Below are positions 47,301 to 57,873 of a DNA stretch of 64,000 nucleotides, piece after piece (position 1 is the first letter of the stretch; the number at the start of each line of letters is the position of its first letter). The notes beneath the pieces were generated by a model, which was given only the letters and a program-made list of their open reading frames with translations, did no database searches and was not told the origin of the DNA. Location of the stretch: assembly GCA_014058105.1 (NCBI GenBank), contig JACGCM010000715.1, forward strand, positions 372,001-436,000. The letters are read 5' to 3'. The translations under genes and the position numbers were made by a program. This DNA comes from Kingdonia uniflora. Its lineage: Eukaryota; Streptophyta; Magnoliopsida; Ranunculales; Circaeasteraceae.

Positions 47301-49438
47301 CATTGTAAGAGCCTCCAAAAGAAAGTGGGATTAAGAAATATCATTGGTGCTTTAGAAAAGAAAATTGTGAAGCAGCATCTGATCTAGGAGAAGAAAAAAA
47401 AAGGCTCGTTCGTATTAAGAAAACAATAGTTAGTCCGTGTTTGTTCTCTATGTGATGATGGTGGAATCTAATTGCAGTCATCTTTTCCATGATTTAATTG
47501 ACCACACAAGTTTTTGTTTCCTAATGATGCTAAAATTTAAATAACAAATGGTGTCTTAATTTTCTCTACTCTAGGGAACATGTTGGATGGAGAGGCACTT
47601 TTCTTTAAGGCTCTTGGAGTTTCTAATCCCAGTAATTACCAAGGCTAATTCATCGCCTTCTCACAATGCAGGCATGTTGCGTTGAATACATTATTCTGGA
47701 GAGTGATAATTTGTCATCCTTATTCCCAAATGCACATTTAAGCATTGGAGGACTTTTTCTAAATTCCAATTATTTATTTGCAATAATGGCCACTCTAGCT
47801 GTTCTTCCGACAGTGTGGCTTAAAGACCTAAGTGCTCTCAGCTACATTTCAGGTAAGCACAACACTTTTTTCTGATTTTGATTCACACAAGTAATTTTCC
47901 TTCATTGATACTGATTATGTTGATATATGTGTATTTTTTTAAAATTCAGCCGGAGGAGTAATTGCATCCATACTGGTAGTTGTTTGCTTGTTTTGGGTTG
48001 GACTTGTAGATAAAGTTTCTGTTGAGAGTAAAGGGTCTACGCTTAACCTTACAACTCTCCCGGTCGCCATTGGACTTTACGGGTATTGTTACTCGGGACA
48101 TGCCGTCTTCCCAAACATCTATACTTCAATGGCTAAACCAAGCCAATACCCATCAGTTTTGTTAACTAGGTAAACAACGCCTTCTTCATATTTATTGTTA
48201 AGAATTAAGAATATTAAGCAACTCCAATCGTCTCACCAAGGGTTAAACTTAGATTGACATATAAAAATCACTTTTGCAGTTTTGCTATTGTTACGGTGAT
48301 GTATGCTGGAGCTGCAGTTATGGGATATTCTATGTTTGGAGAGACAACGCTTTCGCAATTCACTCTTAACCTGCCCCAGAATTTAGTTGCTACAAAAGTT
48401 GCTGTCTGGACTACGGTATGTGTGTTTTTTCTTAGTCTCGTTAAATATGTTGTCATCAAACAATTGGTTGGACCTTCAAATTTAACTTCATTTTTTATTT
48501 ATTAATGGCAGGTGGTTAACCCGTTCACCAAATATCCTTTTGCTAAACGAATCTTGAGTTTTATCACATGCCAAAGTGGAGTTTGCTTTATTTGAATTTT
48601 ACTCCAGATTTACATTAATTTAGTACTTTGTTATTTTCCTTAATCGGACTTTACATTTGCGTTGACAATGTCTCCAGTGGCAATGTGTTTGGAAGAGCTA
48701 ATACCTTCGAACCATATGAAGTCTCACGTATACTCAATCCTAATCAGAACAGCCTTGGTGATTTCTACCTTAATCGTCGGACTCTCCATCCCTTTCTTTG
48801 GTATATCTCTTTTTACCCATTTTAAATTGTGTATATGTACATATCTTTGAAAAATCTCGTAACTTGTAACTTTCAAAATATCATTGGATTGAAGGTCTGG
48901 TGATGGCATTGATTGGATCGCTACTAACCATGCTTGTCGTAAGTATTCGTAAACTTAATTCTATATTTCTCTTTTTGCTGATTTCATCTTTTAATTTGGC
49001 AATAAATGAATAAAGGTCAATGTTTTGTACTGCAGACTTTGATTCTCCCATGTGCTTGCTTTCTTAGCATCTTGAGGCATAGAGTGACTTGGTTGCAGGT
49101 AGTCTCAATTCTCAAACATGCTCATGGGCCATATTTAAGTCATATAAATATCTTGAGCTCCCCAGGTTTTTGGCTACGGGAGCAAAATAAGCGAGTCCTA
49201 CATTTATGGTGCTCAGCCTTCTCTTTAGCCCAAAATGTTTGGAGATGGTCTTATAGACCAAATTTTTGCCTTTTCTCATTTGCCGATCAAGTTCCACTTA
49301 TGAATTTCTTGTTCTTTTTTCATAAATCTTTTGCAGAAATCGATATGTATTTTGATTATGGCAGTAGGGACTGTATCAGCTATTTTCGGGACCATTTCAG
49401 CCCTCTCCAAAATCATTGAAAATTTAAGCCAAGAGTAG
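44357..49438 (+). CDS. AVT1: Vacuolar amino-acid transporter, AVT1 group (AAAP family)
   Basis: Twelve coding exons join in frame to 555 codons: 44357-44538, 45400-45734, 46550-46764, 46899-46922, 47672-47852, 47950-48169, 48280-48415, 48512-48531, 48655-48800, 48895-48938, 49036-49098, 49337-49438. All but one junction is GT-AG; intron 8 is AT-AC (separate entry). The N-terminal ~160 residues are acidic and Ser-rich, predicted cytosolic. From GINVLCGVGILSTPYAVKEG onward come about eleven membrane helices typical of AAAP transporters (VMYAGAAVMGYSMFG, EELIPSNHMKSHVYS, LVMALIGSLLTMLVTLILPC), ending SALSKIIENLSQE. Arabidopsis and yeast AVT1 proteins move neutral amino acids across the vacuolar membrane in exchange for protons. 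Substrate here is inferred. Symbol is family-level; the exact paralogue is unresolved. Confidence 0.92.
48532..48654 (+). other. U12-type AT-AC intron in the AVT1-type gene
   Basis: The 123-nt intron starts ATATCCTTTT, matching the U12 5' splice site consensus ATATCCTTT exactly. It contains the branch-like TTTTCCTTAATC at 48634-48645 (consensus TTCCTTRAY). It ends TTTAC at 48654, 11-12 nt after the candidate branch A. Joining 48531 to 48655 gives NPFTKFALTMSPVAM, the conserved AAAP sequence. No GT-AG alternative restores this frame. Retention would cause a stop within about 20 codons. Confidence 0.88.
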
Positions 49439-50314
49439 TGGAAGTTCTCAAAGCAGATGGGATATCTTTGTAATGTCCTAAGTTCCATTTTTTGTTTCGT
49501 TGAGCAAATCATTGTTTAAATGATCATTAAAGGTATTCCCATTTTCGAAATTTGTAAGCTTTTTAGTCTGCGAAGGGTTAGACTGTTGTTGTAGAGTCAT
49601 TGAGAGTTGGTTTTAGTTCAGAAGGATAAAGGAATTCCATGTGAAGAAAAGAGTAAATCTAATAAGTGCCTGATCTTGTTTCTTTTTTATTTATAGAATA
49701 CATATTGGGGAACTTCAATGCATATAAGACATAATATACAGAAAGTAATGTGATTAACTTGTCAAACCAAATTTTACTGAATTAATAGACTTTCACTAAA
49801 TTATTACCCGATATCCTCTCCTTGGGTTTATTAGATGTTACATTGGATAAGTTAACAGACTTAGTATCTGATCGCTTCTTAATGTTAGGCATCAAGGAAA
49901 ATGGTAGATTTACAAACAAAATTAATTAGTATAAAGGCACGGGCTAAATCTTGCAGTAATGGTTTCCTGTGAATGAAACTTAAGAAATAAGATATGGTAT
50001 TTTGGAACCACAAAGAATAAGTAGTGATCACAAAGGTTATCGAATATAACCCGAAATTTGATGAAAATCTATCTTACTATACATTCCAATAGAGAACTAA
50101 AGGTCAATATATATTGGAGTATCACAATAATCCTCTAAAGTCTGATTACATAGATTACAATAGAGAACAAAGGGTAATATTCGAGATCTAACAATTCTTA
50201 TACCTTACACTATATAAATCTAGTTATCTTGTTTCAAGAGCAAGAAACATAGGGAAAAACCAAATATACAAATGATTTCCCTTTAGAACCCTAATATGCC
50301 CAGGCAAAAAGACT
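49439..50314. other. 3' flanks of two convergent genes
   Basis: Lies between the stop of the AVT1-type gene (plus) and the stop of the receptor kinase (minus). AT-rich, with several AATAAA-like words. It holds both 3' UTRs and no gene. Confidence 0.6.
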
Positions 50315-53300
50315 CTACTTAGTTTCCTTAAGATTTCCTAGGTATTCAGCCACTTCTTTCATAGATGGCCTCTTCATCGGGTCTTTGCTGGTACAGAAGA
50401 GACCCAGATGCAGCACCTCAAGCATCTGATCCACGCACATGTTCCCATCATAAATTTCTCCATCCAAGCTCTCAACACCTACTCCTTTGATGATCATCTC
50501 CCTAACCCAACCCACCAAATTCCCCCCTTCTTTGTCTTGAAAGACTGAACCAGTTGGCTCTTTCCCCGTAACAATCTCTAACAATAGGACACCAAAACTG
50601 TAAACATCTCCCTTCGTAGTGGACCTCCAACTGTGACCATATTCCGGTGCAATGTAGCCGAACGTCCCTGCAATTTCTGTAGTTACATGGGTGTCCCAGT
50701 CGCTCACCGTCCTTGCCAGTCCGAAATCTGAAATTCGAGGCTCAAAATCATAATCTAATAATATGTTACTGGCCTTCACATCCCGATGAATCACATGAGG
50801 AACAATGCCGTGGTGCAGAAAAGCAAGACCCCTTGCCGTCCCCTTCATGATTCTTAGCCTTCTATTCCAGTTCAACACCTTTGGAGCGTCACTTTTGTTC
50901 CTTAACCAGAATTCCAGACTTCCGTTAGTCATAAACTCGTATATCAGAAGTTTCTCGTCTCCTGTAGAGACGTACCCAAGCAATGGCACCAAGTTCTTGT
51001 GTTTAACTTTCCATATTGCCTCCATCTCGGCTCGAAATTCTCTCTTTCCCTGGTCCCGTGCCTTACCAAGCTTCTTAACTGCAACTGTACAGCCGTTAGG
51101 AAGGACCCCTTTATACACAGTTCCTGATCCTCCATCTCCAACAACACTAGACTTAGAAAAATTGTTCGTGATGCTTCGAATATCTGACAATCTTAGCTGT
51201 GGCAGAGGCTTCTCAGACTTATCAGCAACTTTGCCACTGAAGTTCTCTTCTGCCATCGCCGAGGTTTGCATGTCTTTACGGATACTCCACTTTAAACAGA
51301 CAAAAACCAAGAAGAGAATGGCTAAAGTGGTGAGCAATGATAGAACGATGAAAGGTAGAACATCATGTAAGCTTCTCCCTTGTCTTTGTTCCTCTCTGCA
51401 AATTTTTCCCATGAACAATCCACAAAGATTGTGATTTTTCATAAATGATCTACGCATAAACTTCCCACAATCGATAACTGGACCTTGTAACCAATTACTC
51501 GAAAGATTCAGGAACTTTAGATCAGTAAGGCCACATAGCTCAAGTGGAACTCGCCCATAGAAGAAATTTTCAGATAAGTCCAAATACAAAAGCTGTGAGA
51601 GATTGCCAACAAATTTGGTTATAGTTCCAGTGAACATGTTGCCGTGGAGATCCAGATAATTCAGGTACGCAAGGTTGACAATGGAGTTTGGGATTTCACC
51701 ATTAAATCGGTTCATGCTGATGTTCATGGCCTCCATCTGACGCCACAAAGAACTCTCCCTGAGTAACCCATCAATTTTACCCGAGAGCTGGTTTTGTTGC
51801 AAGTACAACCCAACAATATTTATCAACTTGGAGAGGGAAGGCGGTAATGAACCAGAGAGCTTGTTATTGCTGAGATCTAGATCAGAAAGAGCTTGTAGAT
51901 TACCGATGGAACCAGGGATTTCTCCCATTATAAGGTTCCTAGATAAGTTTAATTTAACTAGATTCTTGAGCTTTCCAATCTTCCACGGAATCTTCCCTTC
52001 GAGGTGGTTGTAAGCCAATGCCAGCCCTTGAAGCTTCTTGGAATCTCCAACCTCAGCAGGTATCGTCCCGTCTAGTTTGTTTGAAGAGAAATCAACAGCA
52101 ACAAGGTTTGGGAGTTTGAAAATTGAAGACGGGATCGTGCCTGTGAAATTATTGTTGCCAAGCATCAATTCTACTATTACAATGCAGCTCCCAAGTTGCT
52201 CAGGTATTTGGCCAGAAAACCTGTTCCAGGAGAGATCGAATAACCCACGGTGCTGAAGATAGCTCGTATCAGGAACATATAGTTGCTTGAAACCCTCTGT
52301 TATTCCTAAAGGGAGAGCACCAGAAAAGTCGTTGTGGGCAAGAACCAAGTGTTCTAGCTGGGTTAGATATCCCACATCTTGCGGTACTTTTCCAGTGAGC
52401 TTGTTGTTACCGAGGTCTAAGCTTGTTATGGATCTGCATTTGAAGAGTTCTGGAGGGATCTCCCCAGAGAGCTGATTCTCGCGCAATGAAAGCACTGATA
52501 AAGTCTGCAAATTCCCCATCTCTTTTGGAATTGTTCCTTCCAGTCGGTTATTATTAAGAACGAGCCGCTGAAGAGTGATGAGATTGCCAAGGCTTGGTGA
52601 CAGACTCCCTTGGAGAAAGTTAAAGCTCGCGCTGATCTCCATCAAGGACTTAGAACCCCATAATTCTTCTGGAATTACGCCAGAAAAATTGTTATAATCA
52701 AGCTCCAGGATGAAAAGAGGGAGATTGGACAAATAGCGAGGGACGGCCCCGGTAAACTGGTTCTGAGTGAGAACAAGTTGAGTAAGGTTTCTACAGTTTC
52801 TGAAAGTATCATCTATAACCCCCGTGAGGAAATTACTCTCAAGGTCCAGCTGTGACAATAATTTGCCGTTACAGATATCTGAAGGAATTTTGCCAGTTAA
52901 TTGGTTATGACGAAGGCTGAGATAACTAAGGGATGAACAAATTCCAAATTCAGGAGGGATTTTACCGTGAAACTGGTTTGACCCCAATAGGATTGATTCA
53001 GCAAACCTCCACGTACCGAACCAGGCCGGAAGTTCGCCTCCTATCCGATTCTGTTCAATGCTGAATGAAATGATAGAATCTCCCAGTTTTGCAAGACTAT
53101 CTGGAAGTACCCCGGAGAGATCGTTAAACGTTAGTAGTAGACTCTTTAGTTTCCGACAGTTCCCGAGCTCAGATGGTATTGACCCATTGACACCTGAGTT
53201 AATGAGATCTAAAATGGCAAGGTTGTGTAAATTCCCAATGGATTTTGGGATTTCTGATTGCAATGGGTTGCCTGAGAGTTCCATTAACTTGAGGCTTTGA

Positions 53301-54142
53301 AGGTTTCCAATTTCTTCAGGAATTGGACCGCTGAGACCGCATGAAGGTACATTTAAATTAACCAGGTTCTTGAGATTGCCTATTTGATGTGGCAAAGCAC
53401 CTACTAACTTGTTACTCCCTAAATGAAGATCTCTTAGTGCAGTAAGACCTCCAATGCTTACAGGAATTGTTCCTGTGATCGAGTTGTTGGAGAGATCCAA
53501 CAATTCCAAATTCTTTAGCTTGCCTATACTCATTGGAATCCTACCAGAAAGAAAATCATTGCCCAGATTAAGAATAACAAGATCTGAAAGATTACCAATA
53601 GCTTCAGGGATCTCTCCTGTGAAAGAATTTGAACCCAAATCCAATATCTGAAGACTGGAACATGAACAAAGCGCAGGATGAACTTTGCCAGACAAACCAT
53701 TCGAACTAAGGTCTAGTTTTTGGATATTTCTAAGGTTTTGGACATCAGGAGAAAGAGACCCATTGAGAAGATTGAAACTGAAATCAAGTATCTCAAGATT
53801 TTGAAGCTCCCAGAGCTCGGATGGAATTGGACCAGAAATCTGATTATCAGACAGGTCAAGCCGTTTAAGACTCGTTAAGGCCGATAACTCCGGAGGAAGA
53901 GAACCTTGGAGACCCAAATGAGGTAAAGATAGAGAAACAACATTGCCAAGAGTGCAATTGATCCCTGCCCATGAACATGGAGAAAACCCAGTACCCCAAC
54001 CTGATAATAATTCAGTTGAGTCACTCAAAGAGGACTTCAATGCCATCAGCGCTTCAAACTCAGAAACTCCTGCTGAGGAGTCCCAAGAACATAACAATAT
54101 CGCCAAGAACATCATCCCAAATCTTGATACTGATAGAGCCAT
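50315..54142 (-). CDS. LRR receptor-like kinase of EMS1/MSP1 type
   Basis: One uninterrupted frame encodes 1275 residues from the ATG at 54142. This start is chosen because the signal peptide (MALSVSRFGMMFLAILLCSW) begins there; the longer frame to 54301 would cross a likely 5'-UTR intron. An LRRNT cap (CSWAGINC) is followed by about 30 leucine-rich repeats and the FDLSWNRFSGQIPEQLG region after LQHRG, characteristic of EMS1/MSP1. Then comes one transmembrane helix (FIVLSLLTTLAILFLVFVCL). The kinase has VAVKKL lysine, HRDVKASN catalytic loop, DFGLAR and APEYG. The glycine loop reads GDGGSGTV, with Ser where EMS1 has Phe. EMS1 senses the TPD1 peptide in anther tapetum specification. The exact role of this member is not provable here. 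Confidence 0.93.
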   Translation of the reverse strand: MALSVSRFGMMFLAILLCSWDSSAGVSEFEALMALKSSLSDSTELLSGWGTGFSPCSWAGINCTLGNVVSLSLPHLGLQGSLPPELSALTSLKRLDLSDNQISGPIPSELWELQNLEILDFSFNLLNGSLSPDVQNLRNIQKLDLSSNGLSGKVHPALCSCSSLQILDLGSNSFTGEIPEAIGNLSDLVILNLGNDFLSGRIPMSIGKLKNLELLDLSNNSITGTIPVSIGGLTALRDLHLGSNKLVGALPHQIGNLKNLVNLNVPSCGLSGPIPEEIGNLQSLKLMELSGNPLQSEIPKSIGNLHNLAILDLINSGVNGSIPSELGNCRKLKSLLLTFNDLSGVLPDSLAKLGDSIISFSIEQNRIGGELPAWFGTWRFAESILLGSNQFHGKIPPEFGICSSLSYLSLRHNQLTGKIPSDICNGKLLSQLDLESNFLTGVIDDTFRNCRNLTQLVLTQNQFTGAVPRYLSNLPLFILELDYNNFSGVIPEELWGSKSLMEISASFNFLQGSLSPSLGNLITLQRLVLNNNRLEGTIPKEMGNLQTLSVLSLRENQLSGEIPPELFKCRSITSLDLGNNKLTGKVPQDVGYLTQLEHLVLAHNDFSGALPLGITEGFKQLYVPDTSYLQHRGLFDLSWNRFSGQIPEQLGSCIVIVELMLGNNNFTGTIPSSIFKLPNLVAVDFSSNKLDGTIPAEVGDSKKLQGLALAYNHLEGKIPWKIGKLKNLVKLNLSRNLIMGEIPGSIGNLQALSDLDLSNNKLSGSLPPSLSKLINIVGLYLQQNQLSGKIDGLLRESSLWRQMEAMNISMNRFNGEIPNSIVNLAYLNYLDLHGNMFTGTITKFVGNLSQLLYLDLSENFFYGRVPLELCGLTDLKFLNLSSNWLQGPVIDCGKFMRRSFMKNHNLCGLFMGKICREEQRQGRSLHDVLPFIVLSLLTTLAILFLVFVCLKWSIRKDMQTSAMAEENFSGKVADKSEKPLPQLRLSDIRSITNNFSKSSVVGDGGSGTVYKGVLPNGCTVAVKKLGKARDQGKREFRAEMEAIWKVKHKNLVPLLGYVSTGDEKLLIYEFMTNGSLEFWLRNKSDAPKVLNWNRRLRIMKGTARGLAFLHHGIVPHVIHRDVKASNILLDYDFEPRISDFGLARTVSDWDTHVTTEIAGTFGYIAPEYGHSWRSTTKGDVYSFGVLLLEIVTGKEPTGSVFQDKEGGNLVGWVREMIIKGVGVESLDGEIYDGNMCVDQMLEVLHLGLFCTSKDPMKRPSMKEVAEYLGNLKETK

Positions 54143-54183
54143 TTGTAAGATAAATAAACAAGACACAATCCAACGCCTGAACT

Positions 54184-54618
54184 CTGCAAATATTTGAAGG
54201 AAACTTATTAGCCCATCACAATACCCTCCCACTCCAGCAACAATATAAACATGATAAATTGCAAAAAAAATTTGGAGAAAATCCCAATATATAGTTTGCA
54301 AACATATTGAAGCTAATATATACTTTACTTGAGAACCAAAAATAAGAAACTCTGTAAGTCCAGAAATACTACTGAATTCACTAAAGAAACGTCTTTTTTA
54401 GCTCACCAGAGAGTGTACAATTGCAAGGCTAAGCTCAGGACTGTTGTCAACTAAAAGATTGCTTCTTTACAAAGATCAAAGAGTAGTGAGGGATCCAAAT
54501 ACAACCAGTAAGTGAGAACACAGCTTTCCCATTTCCTAAAACATGATCAAGAGTAGAAATTAAGTACAATGAGTTAAGAGAGAGAGACAGACAGAGTGGG
54601 AGCTATAAAAAAGCTTAC
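54184..54618 (-). other. Probable 5'-UTR intron of the LRR receptor kinase
   Basis: Minus-strand donor ACAAG/GTAAGC at 54619/54618 and acceptor ATTTGCAG/AGTTC at 54184/54183. The 42-nt leader between 54183 and the ATG is free of upstream ATGs, whereas the unspliced sequence has several. RNA evidence is needed. Confidence 0.65.
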
Positions 54619-54728
54619 CTTGTAACTTGTGAAACCCCAAAGAAACAGTAGGAGTAATGCTTGATAACCCCACTTGCAAACAACACAATATATCAGATCT
54701 CCCCTAGGACAAATTACTTCAAATGAGG

Positions 54729-54740
54729 TTTATATAAGTT
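54729..54740 (-). promoter_or_regulatory. TATA-like box of the LRR receptor kinase
   Basis: Minus-strand ACTTATATAAAC, about 110 bp upstream of the predicted 5'-UTR intron donor. The transcript start would fall near 54705. A second AT-rich candidate lies at about 54808-54820. Confidence 0.5.
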
Positions 54741-55617
54741 GCAAGAGATGAGCTCAAAGTAAACATGAGAAAAGCTGAAACCATGAACATCAGTTTAAGT
54801 TAGAGAGACTATATATTGAATTATTGATAGAGAGATGCAGATGGAGATGATGATGAAGGGGTGAGTGTTGGTGAAAAAGCTAGAAATGTTAGCTAGTTTT
54901 AAAGATGTTGATGTTGATGATGATAATAATGAGCAAGTGTTGTGCAAGAAAAAAGAAGCATGATCAAGGAGAGGAGTTGCTACTATTTATTACTGTGAGT
55001 TGTACCATCACATTCAGTTATAGAAATAATAATACAAATGGGCACTCATCACAAGCAAGCAAGCAACAATAACGGTTCCTTCCCACTGACTGACATCAGC
55101 TCCCCTAACTCCAACCAATCACAAACCTCCACGTAAGCAGTTGAAGCATGAAAAGTAGACAGACCTTGCGTTACAGATCACTGAAACCGAGTCAGAGAGT
55201 GATGAGACGAGTCACCAACTCAGTATGGGCAACACACTTTGGAGTATTGTTTTGTTGTACTACTAGGGAGCATTTAGTTCCGGTGGATTTCAGAAGCAAA
55301 GTATGTAGTGAGCTGCAATCTTTTGCGTGTAATAATTTGTTGACGTGCACAACTAGTAATACTACTACTTTAGTAGTGCCTTATCAGTTATCACCGTCCA
55401 CTATGCCTCGATATCTGTGTCAATTCAGCTACAGTAACTATCACACAGTGACTAAACGGACGTACTGCTGCTACAGTACTGGTTGCAAGTGTGTAAATGT
55501 AATGTGCAAACAGCATATGCAGCAGCTAGGTGGGTTCAAACTTGAGGAGGCTGCCACATCAAAATTTTCAATATATCAGTTTTGAGTTAAGGAACATGCG
55601 CCTATGATTTCTTTATC
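54741..55617. other. Upstream region of the receptor kinase; no gene
   Basis: Contains a GATGAT-rich purine stretch (54838-54930) and a 145-codon open frame at 55148-55585 rich in Cys, Ser and Thr with no motif I recognise. The frame is probably chance. Confidence 0.5.
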
Positions 55618-55686
55618 TTAATATAAAAAACAATTGAACGTCCAAAGACAGACGCCTTTAGACGTTCAGTTGTTTTTTTATTAAGA
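55618..55686. repeat. Short foldback (CTTAATA...GAACGTC / GACGTTC...TATTAAG)
   Basis: ACAATTGAACGTCCAAAG pairs with CTTTAGACGTTCAGTTGT, and flanking CTTAATA pairs with TTATTAAG. This gives an almost complete ~30-bp stem with a ~10-nt loop. Probably a tiny MITE end pair or stem-loop. No small-RNA evidence is available. Confidence 0.65.
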
Positions 55687-56027
55687 AAAAAACCTCATCA
55701 AATACCTTAGACTAAGGCCCCCGACGTTTTCATATAAAAAATAACAAGCGCCTAAGGGGGTGTTTGTTTATTTCCACTTAAAACATCTTGATCTAACTAG
55801 ACCAACAAGATCTAGTTCAAATTGAACAAGTGGCAAGTGTTCCACTTCTTGTTCAGCCTTTTGGTAAGAGCATCTCCAGCTGGGTGAGAGTTTGAGTTGG
55901 GTTTGTGAACTCAAACCCAAACCCAAACTATTTGCCTCTCAGTAGCTCGAATTTGGGTTTGAGTTTGCCAGCTGGCACTGTCAGAACTCAACCGAGATTG
56001 AGGAGCTCAAACTAAAAAAATAAAATT

Positions 56028-56096
56028 TGGCGGTGTTCCTTTTACCGCCCGAAAACTGCCCATATTTTTTCGGGCGGTAAAAGGAACACCGCGCGA
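56028..56096. repeat. Left subterminal palindrome of element C
   Basis: GGCGGTGTTCCTTTTACCGCC is followed after a short loop by GGGCGGTAAAAGGAACACCG. It matches the role and position of 17340-17389 in element B. Confidence 0.8.
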
Positions 56097-56205
56097 TAAA
56101 AGGAGGAACTCCAAACTCAATTATTTTTCCTGAGCACTCTCTTGCTACCTCTTCTCCCCCAAAACCAATTGCAAAGCATAGAGGAGAATCTCTACGCTCT
56201 CCCAA

Positions 56206-57615
56206 AATGGCGAACTTCAGCACCAGCAGTAATAACTCCACACCGTCGACCCCATCCTTCCATAACCCACCTTCAACACCATTCTCTCAACACCCATCAT
56301 CACAATTCACTCCATACCTCTACCACAACCAATCTTAATTCCAACCTCAATTCCAATCACAGACCCCACCTCCGTTTACCATGGCATTTAGCCTGTACTA
56401 TTAACCCTATCCGCTCACTCAACCTCAAGGTTTTCAACCTCCAAATTACTTTCAGAACTACCTATTCTATGGTAAATCTACTCAGCACAGTCAAAGTGAC
56501 GCAAATGCGTCAATACCTGTTGAAGTGGTGGCGCCCCAAAAAGAAAAAGGAAAATGAAAAAAGAAAAGAGTACCCGCAAAACAAAGAAAAAGCATGCAAG
56601 TGCCAGAAGATGCTGAGTTTTTGGACGAGATAGATGATGTTGGACTGTATTGGACGAAAAACAGACTTTACGTGTCTCGCAAGGGCGTGGGTAACAACTT
56701 CTGTCTAGATAGTGGGCTGCACAAAGGGTTTCACTTTCTATCAAAAGGTCAACATTGCCTTTAACATAGACCCCCGAGTGCCCTATACGACGATCAAGTG
56801 GGTCGACCAAAGCTCAGTGGTATACCCTTAATGCACAACGTGTAGCGTACAAGGGGATAGTTGCTCAAGAACGATTTAGGAACGACATCGGGAAAACCGA
56901 AGAAGATTGGGTACGTTCTAATTTCTTTTAACTCAATTTTGCTTATTTATCTTGGATATACACGTTATTTATTTGTATTTGGTAATTTTGTGAATTGTAG
57001 GAAAATGATGCACACAAGATCTATCAAGGCTTGAATGGCGGCAATGACTTCAAACACCGTGAAACGTATAAGATTTTGGCGCGAGAACCGCGATAGGCCA
57101 ACCTAAGGGATGATGGGTTGAACCATGCGGGGAATGTACCAAAAAATGTAGCCAGGAGAACATCGGACAATTCTTCTCCGGGGAACTCGTTCGGATCAAA
57201 CAATCTATCGGAGGACCCCGACGACCCACCAACACTTCAATCCGCGGGCCAAAATTCTGAATTAGATGGTTCGTTGTATGAGGGTGGAAGCAGGCCCATC
57301 GGCCAAAAATTCTTTAGAAAGAACCTTACAACACAAAAGGCCTTGGATGGTGTTATTGCGTCTGGTAGCGGTATCCAAACAATGCTTGATGAACTACGGT
57401 TAGAGAAGAGACAAACGAAAGTAGAAAAGGAAAGAAGAAGAGCGGAAGCAAATCAACAATGGAAAACCAAAATGGATTTGGAACAAGCAAGGGAAGATCG
57501 CAAAATCATGGAGAAAGACCTGAGTTATATTTCTGGATATCAATTGCAATACTATCTGCAAAGGCAACCTGAGGTCATGGAACGTCTGGCCAAGAGGGGC
57601 GGACCAGGTACTTGA
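56206..57615 (+). pseudogene. Harbinger ORF1 (Myb/SANT-like), element C
   Basis: ATG at 56206 (MANFSTSSNNSTPSTPSFHN) opens a Pro/Ser/Gln-rich N-terminus, then PYPLTQPQGFQPPNYFQNY, a basic KKKRVPAKQRK run and the SANT-like LYWTKNRLYVSRKGVGNNF. After an intron near 56914-57000 the frame continues HKIYQGLNGGNDFKHRETYK. The uninterrupted last part (57118-57615) ends with a charged helix LDELRLEKRQTKVEKERRRA and MERLAKRGGPGT. Stops near 56338, 56391 and elsewhere in exon 1 break it. In this family ORF1 is thought to bind element ends and assist import and assembly of the transposase. Confidence 0.78.
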
Positions 57616-57873
57616 AGTGGTGATGAAATATAATTTAACTTTGCTGTATATAGAAGTTTTCTTTACAAGAATGTAGTTTACCTTCCACTAGTGTAATCGT
57701 TTGAATAATATACTTTGCTATTGAAGAATGCAATCTTGTTTTTGAAATGTTTATTTCCGAGAATATTGTGCTAAAACAAATACAAGATTAATGCAATATA
57801 AAAAACTTGTACGACAAGAAGCATTAAATTACATTAAGAACACTAAGATAATATAAGAAATAGAGTACTAGGT

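Noticed and set aside
48532..48654. Pseudogenisation of the AVT1-type gene by the in-frame stop after NPFTKYPFAKRIL
   Set aside because: The U12-type splice and branch signals remove the stop and restore the conserved sequence, so the gene is best read as intact.
50805..51434. 209-codon plus-strand frame antisense to the kinase gene
   Set aside because: Shadow of the conserved minus-strand coding sequence.
54143..54301. N-terminal extension of the receptor kinase open frame by 53 codons
   Set aside because: It crosses a likely intron acceptor at 54184; the signal peptide starts at the ATG at 54142.
55148..55585. 145-codon Cys-rich open frame upstream of the receptor kinase
   Set aside because: No signal peptide, no known motif, no splice or promoter support; probably chance.
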